Assembly (NCBI RefSeq): GCF_014692525.1 | Contig: NZ_JACNYL010000001.1 | Span: forward strand, 620,001-684,000 | Direction: 5' to 3' | Length of the DNA stretch: 64,000 bases | Source of the DNA: Sphingobacterium chuzhouense | GTDB taxonomy: Bacteria > Bacteroidota > Bacteroidia > Sphingobacteriales > Sphingobacteriaceae | Part shown: one piece after another, positions 44,575-54,520 of the stretch | Numbering within the stretch: position 1 is the stretch's first letter | Layout of the letters: each line of letters begins with the position of its first letter | The notes under the pieces: generated by a model | Database searches by the model: none | What the model was told of the DNA's origin: nothing | Seen by the model: the letters and a program-made list of their open reading frames with translations, nothing else | Translations under genes and position numbers: made by a program

Positions 44575-45024
44575 CTAATTTGGATAGTAGGTGGCAAAAA
44601 AACCTAGAAAATTACGTGTATTCGAAGATGTAATAACCTCAACAGCAAGACATAAATCCTCCGGATCACCTTGATCGAGGATTACGCTTCCAGATAATGG
44701 ATCTCCATTGTACTCATCCCAAAACCAAGTTATTACTATTGGTCCGTGTATAGAGCCCTCACTATACCCATAATAATTGAGTTCTGTTATAGGATCACCA
44801 GGTAAGGGGGAAAGCTGTATATCATAATACAAAATATTATCGCCATTGCTGCTTACTAGCTCATATTCGATCTTTAACACACCATCCGCACTTTCGTAAG
44901 TTAACTTTGTATCATCAACAAACGTTACTCCAGGCTTTGACGCGAGGAAATCCCAACTGATGCTCTGCCCGAAGGCTGAGGTACAAATCCATAAAAACAG
45001 GACACTAAAAAGAAGCTTTTTCAT
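44575..45024 (-). CDS. Small secreted protein of unknown function, last gene of the FAS1-Sus operon
   Basis: This 149-residue protein has a signal peptide (MKKLLFSVLFLWICTSAFGQ). The mature part is acidic and beta-rich (WDFLASKPGVTFVDDTKLTYESADGVLKIEYEL; ILYYDIQLSPLPGD; CLAVEVITSSNTRNFLGFFATYY), suggesting a small beta-sandwich. I recognise no family. It follows the divergent SusD by 41 nt and precedes the strong terminator, so it is probably part of the uptake operon, perhaps an accessory periplasmic or surface binding protein. Confidence 0.7.
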   Translation of the reverse strand: MKKLLFSVLFLWICTSAFGQSISWDFLASKPGVTFVDDTKLTYESADGVLKIEYELVSSNGDNILYYDIQLSPLPGDPITELNYYGYSEGSIHGPIVITWFWDEYNGDPLSGSVILDQGDPEDLCLAVEVITSSNTRNFLGFFATYYPN

Positions 45025-45065
45025 ACATTTTTGTTTTAAAGGGTTTTATAATAAAAAATAACAAT

Positions 45066-46709
45066 TTATTCTAACTCATACTTTACAAACCAGTTTTTTT
45101 CATTCATCAGATCCCCCTTGACCTGTTCTTTTTGTCCGTCCGGATATTTCGCAGAGACGACATCCGCTAAGATCGATGGATCGTTCCATCGCTTGGCAAT
45201 ACGCATCAGTGCAAAATAAGCTTTTGCTTCACCGGCACTTTCCATCAAGGTTTCTTCAGCCACTAATTTGTCCAATGCCTTCATGTAAGCTTGTTTCTTT
45301 TCGTCGGTATCTAAATCGCCTTTCGATAAACCTTGCGGATAAACCGGCGCCAGACTGACCCTTCTGCGGATTCCCAGGTTAATTGCGAAATGCGAATTGA
45401 TGATAGGATCGTCAAAAGGTTTTTCGAGATTCCCCGCATTGCGTGACAAATAAAGCTCCACGCCGTCATTGAGCAGTGCCTCTGCTGGTCCAAACCGCCC
45501 TAAATTATTCAACGCTTCGATCAAAAAGAAATGAACATCGGAATCTCGATAAATAGCAATATGAACATTGTTTTTATGGATCTCGGAAGCACTCTCTCGA
45601 TCTCTGGAAAATTTACGGATGACCCATTGGCCATTTTGGAAATAATACGTATAATCTACACCCCGATACCGATCTCCGCGGGCATGACCATCGTATCGTA
45701 GCTGGGATTCGTATCGTTGCATAGCTACCTCTGTTGGTTTTAAATAATAAACCGACGGTTCCTCATTGGAGAAAAAGCGAATGAGACGATTGGTCTGATT
45801 TCTTTCAAAATCATAAGGTACGATATTAATCAATACACGTGTCCGTGTAATAGGATCTCTTGTAAATGCCTGTATCCACTCGCCATTCCAATCCTCATTG
45901 CTAATTTTATATCTTTTACCACCCCCGTCTGAAATAAACGGTATGCCGATAGACACGACTTTCTCGTATTCTTTATTCCAGAGGTACAATTCCATACGGA
46001 GAGGGGTCGGCGACGGGCATATCATATTCCACACCAAATCTTGTTGGTTGGCGGGTATACCAGGATACAATATATTTCCCCAATTGGTTTCGTATAGACC
46101 GTTTACACCATCCACGCCGCTTTCCATCAAGGCGATAAGCTTTGGGATCAACTCATCGAAACCGATTACTGGAATTTCACCGATTTTGTCCAGATTCAGA
46201 TCGGGATCGTCGAAGTAGGCTACCTGTCCATACAACTTGCCCAATGTCAGATACGTCCACACTTTAAAACGTATAGCGCCCGAGATCAACGCTTGATAAT
46301 GTGCCTCTTCTACGGCTGTGGGGCGTTCTTTCCTATACGAGATAATCTTATTCAGGTAGGCGTTTGCATTGACAATCAAATCGTAGTAAGGTCTTGGATT
46401 GGCGAAGCTATTACCCGGTTTTTCTTTGAAATTATATAAATCCCAAAGATCTTGCGGTGCATTCACTGTGGGTTCCAACAAATCCGTTCTTAAATCACTA
46501 AGGAACACGGTTTGATCGGCCAAAGCCTGCATCTTCGACGCTACCCCCATATAGCCGGAATACAGCTCGTTCGATTCCTTTACATAATCTTTATCTAGCA
46601 AGATATCGTTGGTATCCACTTCAAAATAGCGGGAACATCCACTCAAGGCAAGTGCAATAGTGGCTATCCCACAAACTAAAAAACTCCTTCTCATGCTCAT
46701 ATTCTTCAT
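45066..46709 (-). CDS. Divergent SusD-like lipoprotein
   Basis: This 547-residue lipoprotein (lipobox ALSGC, Cys about 25) has the SusD helical framework: FLSDLRTDLLEPT near the N-terminus, ISGAIRFKVWTYLTLGKLYGQVAYFDDP, HFFLIEALNNLGRFGPAEALLNDG and EETLMESAGEAKAYFALMRIAKRW. It departs from the common form in the first 100 residues and the C-terminus. Its ATG shares one base with the stop of the SusC at 46709 (TAATG), implying coupled translation. It is the second Sus pair in the same operon and may bind a different pectic fragment or serve a FAS1-containing complex. Confidence 0.88.
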   Translation of the reverse strand: MKNMSMRRSFLVCGIATIALALSGCSRYFEVDTNDILLDKDYVKESNELYSGYMGVASKMQALADQTVFLSDLRTDLLEPTVNAPQDLWDLYNFKEKPGNSFANPRPYYDLIVNANAYLNKIISYRKERPTAVEEAHYQALISGAIRFKVWTYLTLGKLYGQVAYFDDPDLNLDKIGEIPVIGFDELIPKLIALMESGVDGVNGLYETNWGNILYPGIPANQQDLVWNMICPSPTPLRMELYLWNKEYEKVVSIGIPFISDGGGKRYKISNEDWNGEWIQAFTRDPITRTRVLINIVPYDFERNQTNRLIRFFSNEEPSVYYLKPTEVAMQRYESQLRYDGHARGDRYRGVDYTYYFQNGQWVIRKFSRDRESASEIHKNNVHIAIYRDSDVHFFLIEALNNLGRFGPAEALLNDGVELYLSRNAGNLEKPFDDPIINSHFAINLGIRRRVSLAPVYPQGLSKGDLDTDEKKQAYMKALDKLVAEETLMESAGEAKAYFALMRIAKRWNDPSILADVVSAKYPDGQKEQVKGDLMNEKNWFVKYELE

Positions 46710-49700
46710 TACAGCTTAATGTTTACACCTAGTTTAAATGTACGTGGTAAGGGAATTTTACCATAATCTGCCCCCATATAGCTGATGGTGTTGCTATATG
46801 CCGTTACCGGATCCAAACCAAGATAGTCCGTCCAAGTAAATAGGTTTTCACCTACTATGTACCATTCTGAATTAGACAGCACATTTAGACGATGTTGCCC
46901 AAATTTATAGGATAAGGTGATATTTTCTAGTCGAAGGAAAGACGCATCTTCAATCCAGCGGTTTGAAAAACGCGCGTTCTCCATAGGATCACCGTACGTA
47001 GCCTGGGGGATATTGGTCAGCTGACCATCAGTTTGCCAGCGACGGAGTACAGCCTCCGACTGGTTGGCATAGCTATCCATGCTCTCCATGCTTCGGCGCA
47101 AGCCGTTATACATCTGATTTCCCTTACTAAAACTTAATAGTCCTTGTAAATGGATATTTTTGTAGCGGATACTAAGCGAGGTCCCACCAAAAAGATTTGG
47201 TAAACTGTTGCCGAGCAACACTTGATCTTCATTATCGATCACGCCGTCTTGATTGATATCGTCAAAATGCGCATCACCAGCAATAAAAGATCGGTTTTTA
47301 TAGTCTTGCAGTCCTAACGAAGTAGCCTGTGCATCACTGGAGATGACCCCTAAGAAGTGCGCTCCATAAAAAGAAAAAGGAGATTCGCCGATACGGTTAA
47401 TGCGCGTAACTCCATTTTCCTGCTGATACAGCATATCTGCTCCACCGACCAGATTTTTAACCTTACTATTTAAAGTAGACAGATTTCCTCTCCAAGTTAA
47501 CGACCAATCCCGGTTATCAATGACTGCCACGTTCATCTCGACTTCTAATCCTTGATTATGTATTGCACCACCATTCATATAGATCCGATCGATTCCACCG
47601 ATAGGTGATACCGGAAACGCATTCAATAGATTACTTGCCCGGTTAAAATAGTATCCCACGTTGACGTTCAAGCGTTGATTAATACCCGAGAATATCAAGT
47701 TTGCCTGCCAGTTTTCATTATCCTCCCAGCGAATGCCTTCGTTAGGTATATTCCCTACAATAATGCCTGCCAGCTGTCGGTACAGCTGGCTTCCGTAGTA
47801 GGCTTGTCCGATTTTCGATAAAAAACGGCTGTTTCCGGTTTTTGCATACCCAATTTTAAACACGAGGTTGTCTACGCTGTTGATATCTTTCAAAAGTGCT
47901 GTATTGGACAGTAGAAACGATAAGTCAGCCGCCGGGAAAAATCCGAAGCGGTTGGCATTCGCTCCCGATACCGAGGAACCATCTATACTCAAGTTGACAT
48001 CCAATTTGGCTAAACTACGCCAGTTGTACTGCGTATAACCGTAAATGTTCATCCAATTCCACTGCTCATTATAACCCCAGAACAGGCGACCATCATTGTT
48101 CACATAATTGAGTGTGCGGTAGAAATCCGAACTGGTATTTCTTCCGCTTCCGGCATCATACTCCTGCGTAGTCAGCAACCCTTGTACACCTCCTCCAAAA
48201 AATGCGTCATCACGATCCCATTGTTTTTGATAAGTACCGTAGAGGTTCCACGAAATATTGGAAGCTTGTCCAGCACCCGCACGAGCGGTGTTCAATGCTA
48301 TGCCTTCCTCAAGCGGTAGGATGGTACGACTGGACAACCCCGGAATAAAGCTGGATTGCCGGGTATAATTAGAAAAAAGCCCCAACATTGCATTTACGCG
48401 GAACCGATCTGAAGCTTGATACCCCAGGTTTGCCTGGACAAAAACATCATAAATATCGGATTTGAAATCAGCTGTTTGCAAGAGCGCTACTGGATTAGAC
48501 ACGCCAAACTGCCCTACGCCATCCAGTTCTGGAAGGATATTGTTCTCTACATCCTTTCGGTAGGGACTCAAAATCGGCGCACGGAACAAAGCAGCGAGCA
48601 GTGGATTGGTAGCATGCAAGATCCCTTGTTCCTGCATACGCGAGGTGCTATAGGTCAGGGCAGTGATGGCTTTCAAATCGAACTTACCTCCCAGGTTAAT
48701 ACTGGAATTCAATCGCGTGCTATATCGCGTAGATGTCGTCTGATCGAGTGTTCCCTGTTGGCTTAATACGCCCAGCGATAAGTCATATTTTGCCACCGCA
48801 TCACCGCCTTTGATACGCAGGTGGTTGTCCGTTACAAAAGCATTTCTATAAATGACATCCTGCCAGTCCGTAGCATTATTGTATTGAAAATTGTAGTAAT
48901 AGTTCGGATCGTCACGCAGAAAAGGGAAACGGGTCAATAAATCGCCCATGTCTTCATATTGGGTCATGCCCACCTCTCCCAACAAGCGTTTGTATTCACT
49001 CGTTCCTAGCATGGGTATCTTACTGTAGTTGTGCGCAATACCATAGTTGCCTCGAAATTCAACGACCGTCTCCAGATCGTCGGAAGAAGAGGTTTCTAAA
49101 AGGAGTACACCATTTGAACCCAACGAACCATATCGGGCTGTCTCCGCCCCTTTTAACAACCGGATGTGTTTAATATCGTTCAGGGCAAACGGAGCAAGCA
49201 TCCCTCGGGAATAACCGCCTATAATAGGCGAATTTCCTAAGTCTGGCAGATACGGTACTCCGTCTACCACGATCAAAGGTGTATTCTCCGCATCAAAGGA
49301 CCGTACGCCGCGGAAGTTCAACATTCCGCCTTCGGTAACCATACCACTTTTATTGAGTACGCGTAGGCCCGTCATTTCGCCCGTCAGCACCTGCTCGATA
49401 TCTACAGCGCCATCACGGTAGTCGTTATTAGACAGGACACCGTTGTTGTTATCGGAAAACGTACCCTCTACAATATTAATATAGTTGGTTCGACCTTCTC
49501 CAATCAAGGTTATTTCAAAGGTGTTCCGTCCCAATATTTCCACATACGATTCATAATAGCCAGGACTCCATACCCGGATAGTGGTAGCACCATCCTCAAC
49601 GTCGTTTAAGGTAAAAGATCCATCTTTCTTCGTACGCACGTTGGACGTCGTATTCAAGACAGTCACAACCGCATCCGATATGGGACTTTTATCATAGTTG

Positions 49701-49834
49701 CTCACTACTTTTCCTGTGATCGTCGTTTGTGCGAATGCCTGACCAACTCCACATACTAATACGGTAAGCAATAGCGAGCGCCACATCCCCCTCTTCTTTA
49801 TATTCGTCATATATTCAGCTAATATTCGGTTCAT
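46709..49834 (-). CDS. Divergent SusC-like TonB-dependent transporter lacking the usual TonB-box motif
   Basis: This 1041-residue protein has a signal ending GQAFAQ and a carboxypeptidase-regulatory-like domain (TITGKVVSNYDKSPISDAVVTV). It lacks the EEVVVVGYG block normally found before the plug; instead the sequence reads GEGRTNYINIVEGTF. The plug is recognisable but altered (MLNFRGVRSFDAENTPLIVVDGVPYLP, HIRLLKGAETARYGSLGSNGVL). The barrel ends KLGVNIKL. The ATG overlaps the stop of the preceding FAS1 gene (TAATG), tying it to that lipoprotein. It is probably still a transporter, but how it engages TonB is unclear. Met9 (49810) is an alternative start. Confidence 0.9.
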   Translation of the reverse strand: MNRILAEYMTNIKKRGMWRSLLLTVLVCGVGQAFAQTTITGKVVSNYDKSPISDAVVTVLNTTSNVRTKKDGSFTLNDVEDGATTIRVWSPGYYESYVEILGRNTFEITLIGEGRTNYINIVEGTFSDNNNGVLSNNDYRDGAVDIEQVLTGEMTGLRVLNKSGMVTEGGMLNFRGVRSFDAENTPLIVVDGVPYLPDLGNSPIIGGYSRGMLAPFALNDIKHIRLLKGAETARYGSLGSNGVLLLETSSSDDLETVVEFRGNYGIAHNYSKIPMLGTSEYKRLLGEVGMTQYEDMGDLLTRFPFLRDDPNYYYNFQYNNATDWQDVIYRNAFVTDNHLRIKGGDAVAKYDLSLGVLSQQGTLDQTTSTRYSTRLNSSINLGGKFDLKAITALTYSTSRMQEQGILHATNPLLAALFRAPILSPYRKDVENNILPELDGVGQFGVSNPVALLQTADFKSDIYDVFVQANLGYQASDRFRVNAMLGLFSNYTRQSSFIPGLSSRTILPLEEGIALNTARAGAGQASNISWNLYGTYQKQWDRDDAFFGGGVQGLLTTQEYDAGSGRNTSSDFYRTLNYVNNDGRLFWGYNEQWNWMNIYGYTQYNWRSLAKLDVNLSIDGSSVSGANANRFGFFPAADLSFLLSNTALLKDINSVDNLVFKIGYAKTGNSRFLSKIGQAYYGSQLYRQLAGIIVGNIPNEGIRWEDNENWQANLIFSGINQRLNVNVGYYFNRASNLLNAFPVSPIGGIDRIYMNGGAIHNQGLEVEMNVAVIDNRDWSLTWRGNLSTLNSKVKNLVGGADMLYQQENGVTRINRIGESPFSFYGAHFLGVISSDAQATSLGLQDYKNRSFIAGDAHFDDINQDGVIDNEDQVLLGNSLPNLFGGTSLSIRYKNIHLQGLLSFSKGNQMYNGLRRSMESMDSYANQSEAVLRRWQTDGQLTNIPQATYGDPMENARFSNRWIEDASFLRLENITLSYKFGQHRLNVLSNSEWYIVGENLFTWTDYLGLDPVTAYSNTISYMGADYGKIPLPRTFKLGVNIKL

Positions 49835-51402
49835 TAATAATTATTTTCTGTTGGCACCAGTGTCCAGTGGTACGGAATTATACTTTCCACCTTCCCTTTA
49901 CCCAATCCGGCGAACTCTACTTTTATTTTAAATGAGCGTACTTCGTCACCCTCGATCATCACGGGTGCGACCAAACCGCCCCACCCATTATATCTTGTTC
50001 CCGGTACTACATTCGTATTACGATCGTAATTCCATGGTGTTGCCGGCTCTACGTTCAGCTTCTGGGCCACAGGCTTATTATCCACATAGATATTTACAAA
50101 AGGGTGATTACTTGCATGAAAGCCCATGTAGAGATTATACTCTCCCGGGGGTACCTCCACCACTTTATATCCGGTCGAACCATCGGGATGCCGCTCCAAC
50201 ATTATTGGTGTAAACTCAATCGAGATCGGCTGTCCTTCAATGAGACCACCCTCGATACGTAACGTTCGATACGTCAACTCCACCCCTATTGTAGGGAACG
50301 TAACAGTTGTCTCGTCATGTGGCCGGATGCCGGTGACGTTATTTAAGGTAAATAAAGCCTCCTTCTCTGCATCCGGAACGAACTCCCAATAATGGAACAG
50401 TTGTTTGATCATGTCTATATGGATATTATTCGGAATTTTTAAGTGCGTAACCTCATATATACGTCCGTTGCTCATCCGCTTGAAATCACTGTCTACCAAT
50501 TGTACGCTCGGCTTCCAAAGCCTTCCAAAAGCAGATGTAATATCTCCTTCGGTTACATCTTCTACTAATCTGTTGTAAAAGATTGCCTCTTTAATCCAGG
50601 TATATGCCTTTAGAGAATCTGTTTCTAAAAATTCTTTTCCGAATTGATCATACAAAACGCCCAGATTTTCAAAACAATCTTCAATTACCGCATTGCTAGG
50701 CAAAAACATGGTCACATTAGCAAATTCCGAACGGATATTGGCTTTTTCAAATACCGGATTGGTGATGACATATACCGAGTCATATACCGTATTGCCTGTC
50801 GGATCTACGCCAATCGGAATACTGTTTTCGAGATCAAAGATCGTATCGTTCATCGCTAGGATCGTATCTCGAATAATCGAATAATCATGGCCAAGACCTT
50901 CCAGATACTCGTATATACTCCAATCGGGAGACAACAACTGGTCTATTTCATGCACCACGCCATTTTTACAGAGTTGGTTTCCTTTGACCACTGTTGCATC
51001 ACCCACGCGAACCATCGTTCCCTCTTTGTCTATCGTGAGATACTTCCCATTAAACGTCATCACACGTAGTCCGCTCTTCAGCTTCGTGTTATCATAGGTT
51101 AAGCTATTGATATGGTAACGCAAGATAAACTTGCTATCCTCTCCTAAGCTATTCAAAGCGGCCATTTTTTCGTTAGAAACCGCCCAAATCGTCAGGTTTT
51201 GATCTCTACTCAATTCCTCTGCCAAGCCATATTCTTCCAGTTTGGCAACAAAACTCGAATACTGGGGCTGCGATTTCAAATAATCCAAAAGGTTGAGTGA
51301 GGATACGGTAGCCTCTTCTTCTCCATAATGGGAATTCCAGCTCTTCTGGCAACTTGTCAATATCGTCAATAAACATACGGCCGTATAAATAATCTGTTTC
51401 AT
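49834..51402 (-). CDS. FAS1 lipoprotein with C-terminal beta-sandwich
   Basis: This 522-residue lipoprotein (lipobox ILTSC, Cys about 18) has a first FAS1 domain at about 30-160 (LDYLKSQPQYSSFVAKLEEYGL, LTIWAVSNEKMAAL, NGVVHEIDQLL). A second is at about 170-320 (DYSIIRDTI, VTMFLPSNAVIEDCF, GRIYEVTHLKIP). The last 190 residues form a beta-rich module (VVEVPPGEYNLYMGFHASNHPFVNIYVDN) that might bind sugar. It lies between another FAS1 gene (16 nt) and the divergent SusC, with whose start its stop overlaps. It is probably a surface binding or scaffold protein. Confidence 0.88.
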   Translation of the reverse strand: MKQIIYTAVCLLTILTSCQKSWNSHYGEEEATVSSLNLLDYLKSQPQYSSFVAKLEEYGLAEELSRDQNLTIWAVSNEKMAALNSLGEDSKFILRYHINSLTYDNTKLKSGLRVMTFNGKYLTIDKEGTMVRVGDATVVKGNQLCKNGVVHEIDQLLSPDWSIYEYLEGLGHDYSIIRDTILAMNDTIFDLENSIPIGVDPTGNTVYDSVYVITNPVFEKANIRSEFANVTMFLPSNAVIEDCFENLGVLYDQFGKEFLETDSLKAYTWIKEAIFYNRLVEDVTEGDITSAFGRLWKPSVQLVDSDFKRMSNGRIYEVTHLKIPNNIHIDMIKQLFHYWEFVPDAEKEALFTLNNVTGIRPHDETTVTFPTIGVELTYRTLRIEGGLIEGQPISIEFTPIMLERHPDGSTGYKVVEVPPGEYNLYMGFHASNHPFVNIYVDNKPVAQKLNVEPATPWNYDRNTNVVPGTRYNGWGGLVAPVMIEGDEVRSFKIKVEFAGLGKGKVESIIPYHWTLVPTENNY

Positions 51403-51418
51403 AACTATGAGGTTTTAA

Positions 51419-53035
51419 TTACTCTACTGGGTCAAATTGCAGACGATCCATTGTGATTAAATGGCCATCTAATGATAGTATACGCAAGGTATGATCTGTT
51501 GTTTCCGTAAAGTCTACGGTTCCCAAAACCTGTGTTAGATTACGCTCTTCTCGAGAATTGGAAATTACTAACCGGGGATACAGCATCTCATTGTCAAGTA
51601 CAAAAGCACAGATGCCCGTATTCGAGGAATGCTTCGGACTCGGCCATATAAATGATATTTTATATTTTCCTTTTACAATGGTGGGGCCTTTAAACTCGAC
51701 CCATCCCGATTCACCCAATTCAGCACGGAGGTGATCGTGGTTTAACAGGTTGTACCAATTTCCTTCTGTTGGTCTGTTATTCCTATATGTCAATACGTTT
51801 TGTTTGTATTCAGGACGTGCCGACCAAATGATATTCGTGAGTTCGCTGGCTGTAAACGTTTTGTTGTACTGCGAACCTAAGTTGGTATTTCGATATTGGC
51901 TCACATTAGCTTCTATATCAGGATAATCTGTAAATTCCCAGATCACCTCAACCTGTTCTGGCGAAAATAATGGCATCCAATCATTTACTTCGTGGACAAC
52001 ACCATTTTTACAAGCGATATTCATTTCCAAAAAAGAAATCGATTCCTGCGTTTCTTCATTTTTATTGAGCACCAGCCCCGCACCGCTTTCCGAAACCTTG
52101 ACCAGCTCATTTATCGCCATTGTCTGCAGGTTCATTTTAAATACGTTTTCCGGGAATTGTCCTAGATCGGCATACGAACGTTGTTGTGCCAACAGATGAT
52201 ACCCCACATATTTATTTAGCAGATTATTTGGATCAGTATAATCTCCTCCTGCCGATACCTCCAATTTATCCAATATATCCTGTAGGCTTTGTATTCCCGC
52301 TTTGGAATAGGTTTCGTTGCTGACCGCAAAAACCGTATATTTAAAACGTTGCTGGATGGGGTTGCCCATGGGGTCCGTGGTTTCCGTATAAACGGTCTCT
52401 AGCTTCTCCCGATATCCAGTCAGGTCGACCAACTCCCGAAACAGGCTCCAGTCCTGCCGTTCTTCCAGTCGATCATAAATCGTTTCTACCAAAGGCACTA
52501 ACACATCATCAATACTGTGAATGATACCATTGGTCGCTCTAATATCATAACTGTTGAATCTCGACACCCCATTCAGATAAACCGCTTCCAATCCCCCATC
52601 TCTAAATTCAACGAATAGGTTATCGTCCGTCGCATTGAGTTCATTGATAGCACCGCTTTGAAACTGGGCAAATTCAATTTCTGCATGCGGTATCAAATGG
52701 TATCGAACCAAGTACGCAGCCTGCTCTTCGGTCATATCATTTACCGAGCCGAGGTTTATCGTCTTAAGGTACCGTTCTACCCCTGCATTGATCGGCGCAA
52801 AATGGGTATATATCGCATCTAGATTCAATGTATTATATAAGTTAGCTTTTTCGAGCACTTGTACCCAAAGACTGTATTCATCTGCATTATTTTTCAGGTA
52901 AAGCCCGATTGGTGTTTCATCATACGCCGTATAGGTGTTATCTTCAAAACCATCCTTGCAGGAGCTCATCCAAGTAAGCACCCACCCTAGAAAGATCAGG
53001 ATACTCCAGCGTCCTATTTGTTTTTTTGCTTTCAT
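51419..53035 (-). CDS. FAS1 lipoprotein with C-terminal beta-sandwich
   Basis: This 538-residue protein has a lipoprotein signal (WMSSC, Cys about 26). Two FAS1 domains are visible: about 40-185 (YSLWVQVLEKANLYNTLN, YTHFAPINAGVERYL, NGIIHSIDDVLVPL) and about 190-350 (WSLFRELVDLTGYREKLE, YTVFAVSNETYSKAG, KNGVVHEVNDWMP). The C-terminal 180 residues contain a beta-rich module (WVEFKGPTIVKGKYKISFIWPS) like that of the FAS1 protein next to it, so the two are probably tandem paralogues. It lies 7 nt after SusD and 16 nt before the second FAS1 gene. A role in glycan binding or complex assembly at the surface is inferred. Confidence 0.88.
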   Translation of the reverse strand: MKAKKQIGRWSILIFLGWVLTWMSSCKDGFEDNTYTAYDETPIGLYLKNNADEYSLWVQVLEKANLYNTLNLDAIYTHFAPINAGVERYLKTINLGSVNDMTEEQAAYLVRYHLIPHAEIEFAQFQSGAINELNATDDNLFVEFRDGGLEAVYLNGVSRFNSYDIRATNGIIHSIDDVLVPLVETIYDRLEERQDWSLFRELVDLTGYREKLETVYTETTDPMGNPIQQRFKYTVFAVSNETYSKAGIQSLQDILDKLEVSAGGDYTDPNNLLNKYVGYHLLAQQRSYADLGQFPENVFKMNLQTMAINELVKVSESGAGLVLNKNEETQESISFLEMNIACKNGVVHEVNDWMPLFSPEQVEVIWEFTDYPDIEANVSQYRNTNLGSQYNKTFTASELTNIIWSARPEYKQNVLTYRNNRPTEGNWYNLLNHDHLRAELGESGWVEFKGPTIVKGKYKISFIWPSPKHSSNTGICAFVLDNEMLYPRLVISNSREERNLTQVLGTVDFTETTDHTLRILSLDGHLITMDRLQFDPVE

Positions 53036-53042
53036 CTTTCTC

Positions 53043-54512
53043 TTAATTTAAATGTTCATAATAAGGATTTTGTACCAAGAGACTATTGTAGCGTAATTCG
53101 TCTATATGGATCGGCAGATAGTGCGCATTCTCATTCATCAGCTGTGCACGGATTACCGGCGCAGACGCTCCCGAGCTGCCTGCCAATACCTGTGTGATCA
53201 AGTATTCTTTATATTTATAGCCATCTCGCTGCGCCATACGTAGGAGGTCAAACCAGCTTTTCCCTTCTGCCAGAAATTCTTTTGCTTTTTCTTTCAACAA
53301 GGCATCAAGTAATTGCAACTCTGTCGTTCCGGCATCCAACGGCCTGGATATTGTTGCTCGGGAACGGATAGCTGTGATTAGTTCTATCGCCGCAGGATAG
53401 GAACTCTCGCCCTTCATAATCAAGGCCTCCGCTTTCATCAAATAGATATCCGCCATCCGGTATACAATCCAATTCTGGTCGCTGAATGAGCGCGCCACGC
53501 CCGTGTTTGCCTCTGCACCAAGGTATTTCCAGATTTTTAGGTCAGTAGCATAAGATGCACCTTGTGCTCGTATATCTTCGCTATCTTCTGCAAACAGCGA
53601 CAGGGCATGATTAGAGATGATCCAGTTATACGAAGCACCGAACATATTCATCAGTTCATTGTTCTGCGCTTTCGAGTTATCAAACTGTATCTCAAAAATA
53701 CCTTCGTTGGTATTGCCCGTGCTAAAAATGGTGAACCAGTTGTTGGTCGTATTCACCCGTCCTTGAATCAAGCCCACACGTCCCGATTCCATGATGGCAT
53801 TGCACGATATGATCGCTTTATCGTATTCGCCCATCCATAGATAAACGTCTGCCAATGCCGCATGGATAGCCCATTTGGTAGCCCGGCCTTTTGTTTCCCA
53901 TACGGTGGGCCATATTTCTTTACTGTTGGGCAAAGCGGCGGTCAGATCGTGCACGATCTGCAACAGGATCTGTTCCTTGGAAGATTTTGCTACTTCATAG
54001 GCCTCATGATCATTCATATAGGGCTCTAAAATCAAAGGAGCCTCTCCAAATGTGCGTACAATATAGAAATAGCTCAAGGCTCGTAGGAAATAGGCCTCTG
54101 CCAAATAAGATTGCATCACGGCGTGGTTAAAAGAAGGGTCTCTTTCCACCACATCCGGTGCATACTTTAAGACCATATTGGCATAATTGATAATCTGATA
54201 AAAATTGCTCCATTTCACCAGATTGTTGGATGGAAGTATCGAAAAGCCTTTCAACCGTATTAAGTCTACGTCTACCACCATGCCCGCGACGCTCAGCATG
54301 TTTCCACGTGCATCACCGAAGACCAGCATATCCTTTATCGATTTCTGAAGCCCTACATAAGCCGCGCCCAATACAGCCTCCGCTTCTTCTTTGTTTGCCC
54401 AGTAATCATCGGTAACCTGTTGGTTTTCCGGCTTTAACTCCAACCATTTTTGACAGGAGCTGCTCATAAACAGCATCCATATCACGATGAGGCTATATCC
54501 TATTTTCATCAT
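53043..54512 (-). CDS. SusD/RagB-type glycan-binding lipoprotein
   Basis: This 489-residue lipoprotein (lipobox FMSSSC, Cys about 20, then QKWLELKPENQ) has the compact SusD scaffold: AEAVLGAAYVGLQKS, SYLAEAYFLRALSYFYIVRTFGEAPLI, RMADIYLMKAEALIMKGE and KEFLAEGKSWFDLLRMAQRDG. It is the partner of the SusC 8 nt upstream. It is followed closely by two FAS1 lipoproteins, an arrangement suggesting a multi-component surface complex. Confidence 0.96.
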   Translation of the reverse strand: MMKIGYSLIVIWMLFMSSSCQKWLELKPENQQVTDDYWANKEEAEAVLGAAYVGLQKSIKDMLVFGDARGNMLSVAGMVVDVDLIRLKGFSILPSNNLVKWSNFYQIINYANMVLKYAPDVVERDPSFNHAVMQSYLAEAYFLRALSYFYIVRTFGEAPLILEPYMNDHEAYEVAKSSKEQILLQIVHDLTAALPNSKEIWPTVWETKGRATKWAIHAALADVYLWMGEYDKAIISCNAIMESGRVGLIQGRVNTTNNWFTIFSTGNTNEGIFEIQFDNSKAQNNELMNMFGASYNWIISNHALSLFAEDSEDIRAQGASYATDLKIWKYLGAEANTGVARSFSDQNWIVYRMADIYLMKAEALIMKGESSYPAAIELITAIRSRATISRPLDAGTTELQLLDALLKEKAKEFLAEGKSWFDLLRMAQRDGYKYKEYLITQVLAGSSGASAPVIRAQLMNENAHYLPIHIDELRYNSLLVQNPYYEHLN

Positions 54513-54520
54513 TCTTTATA

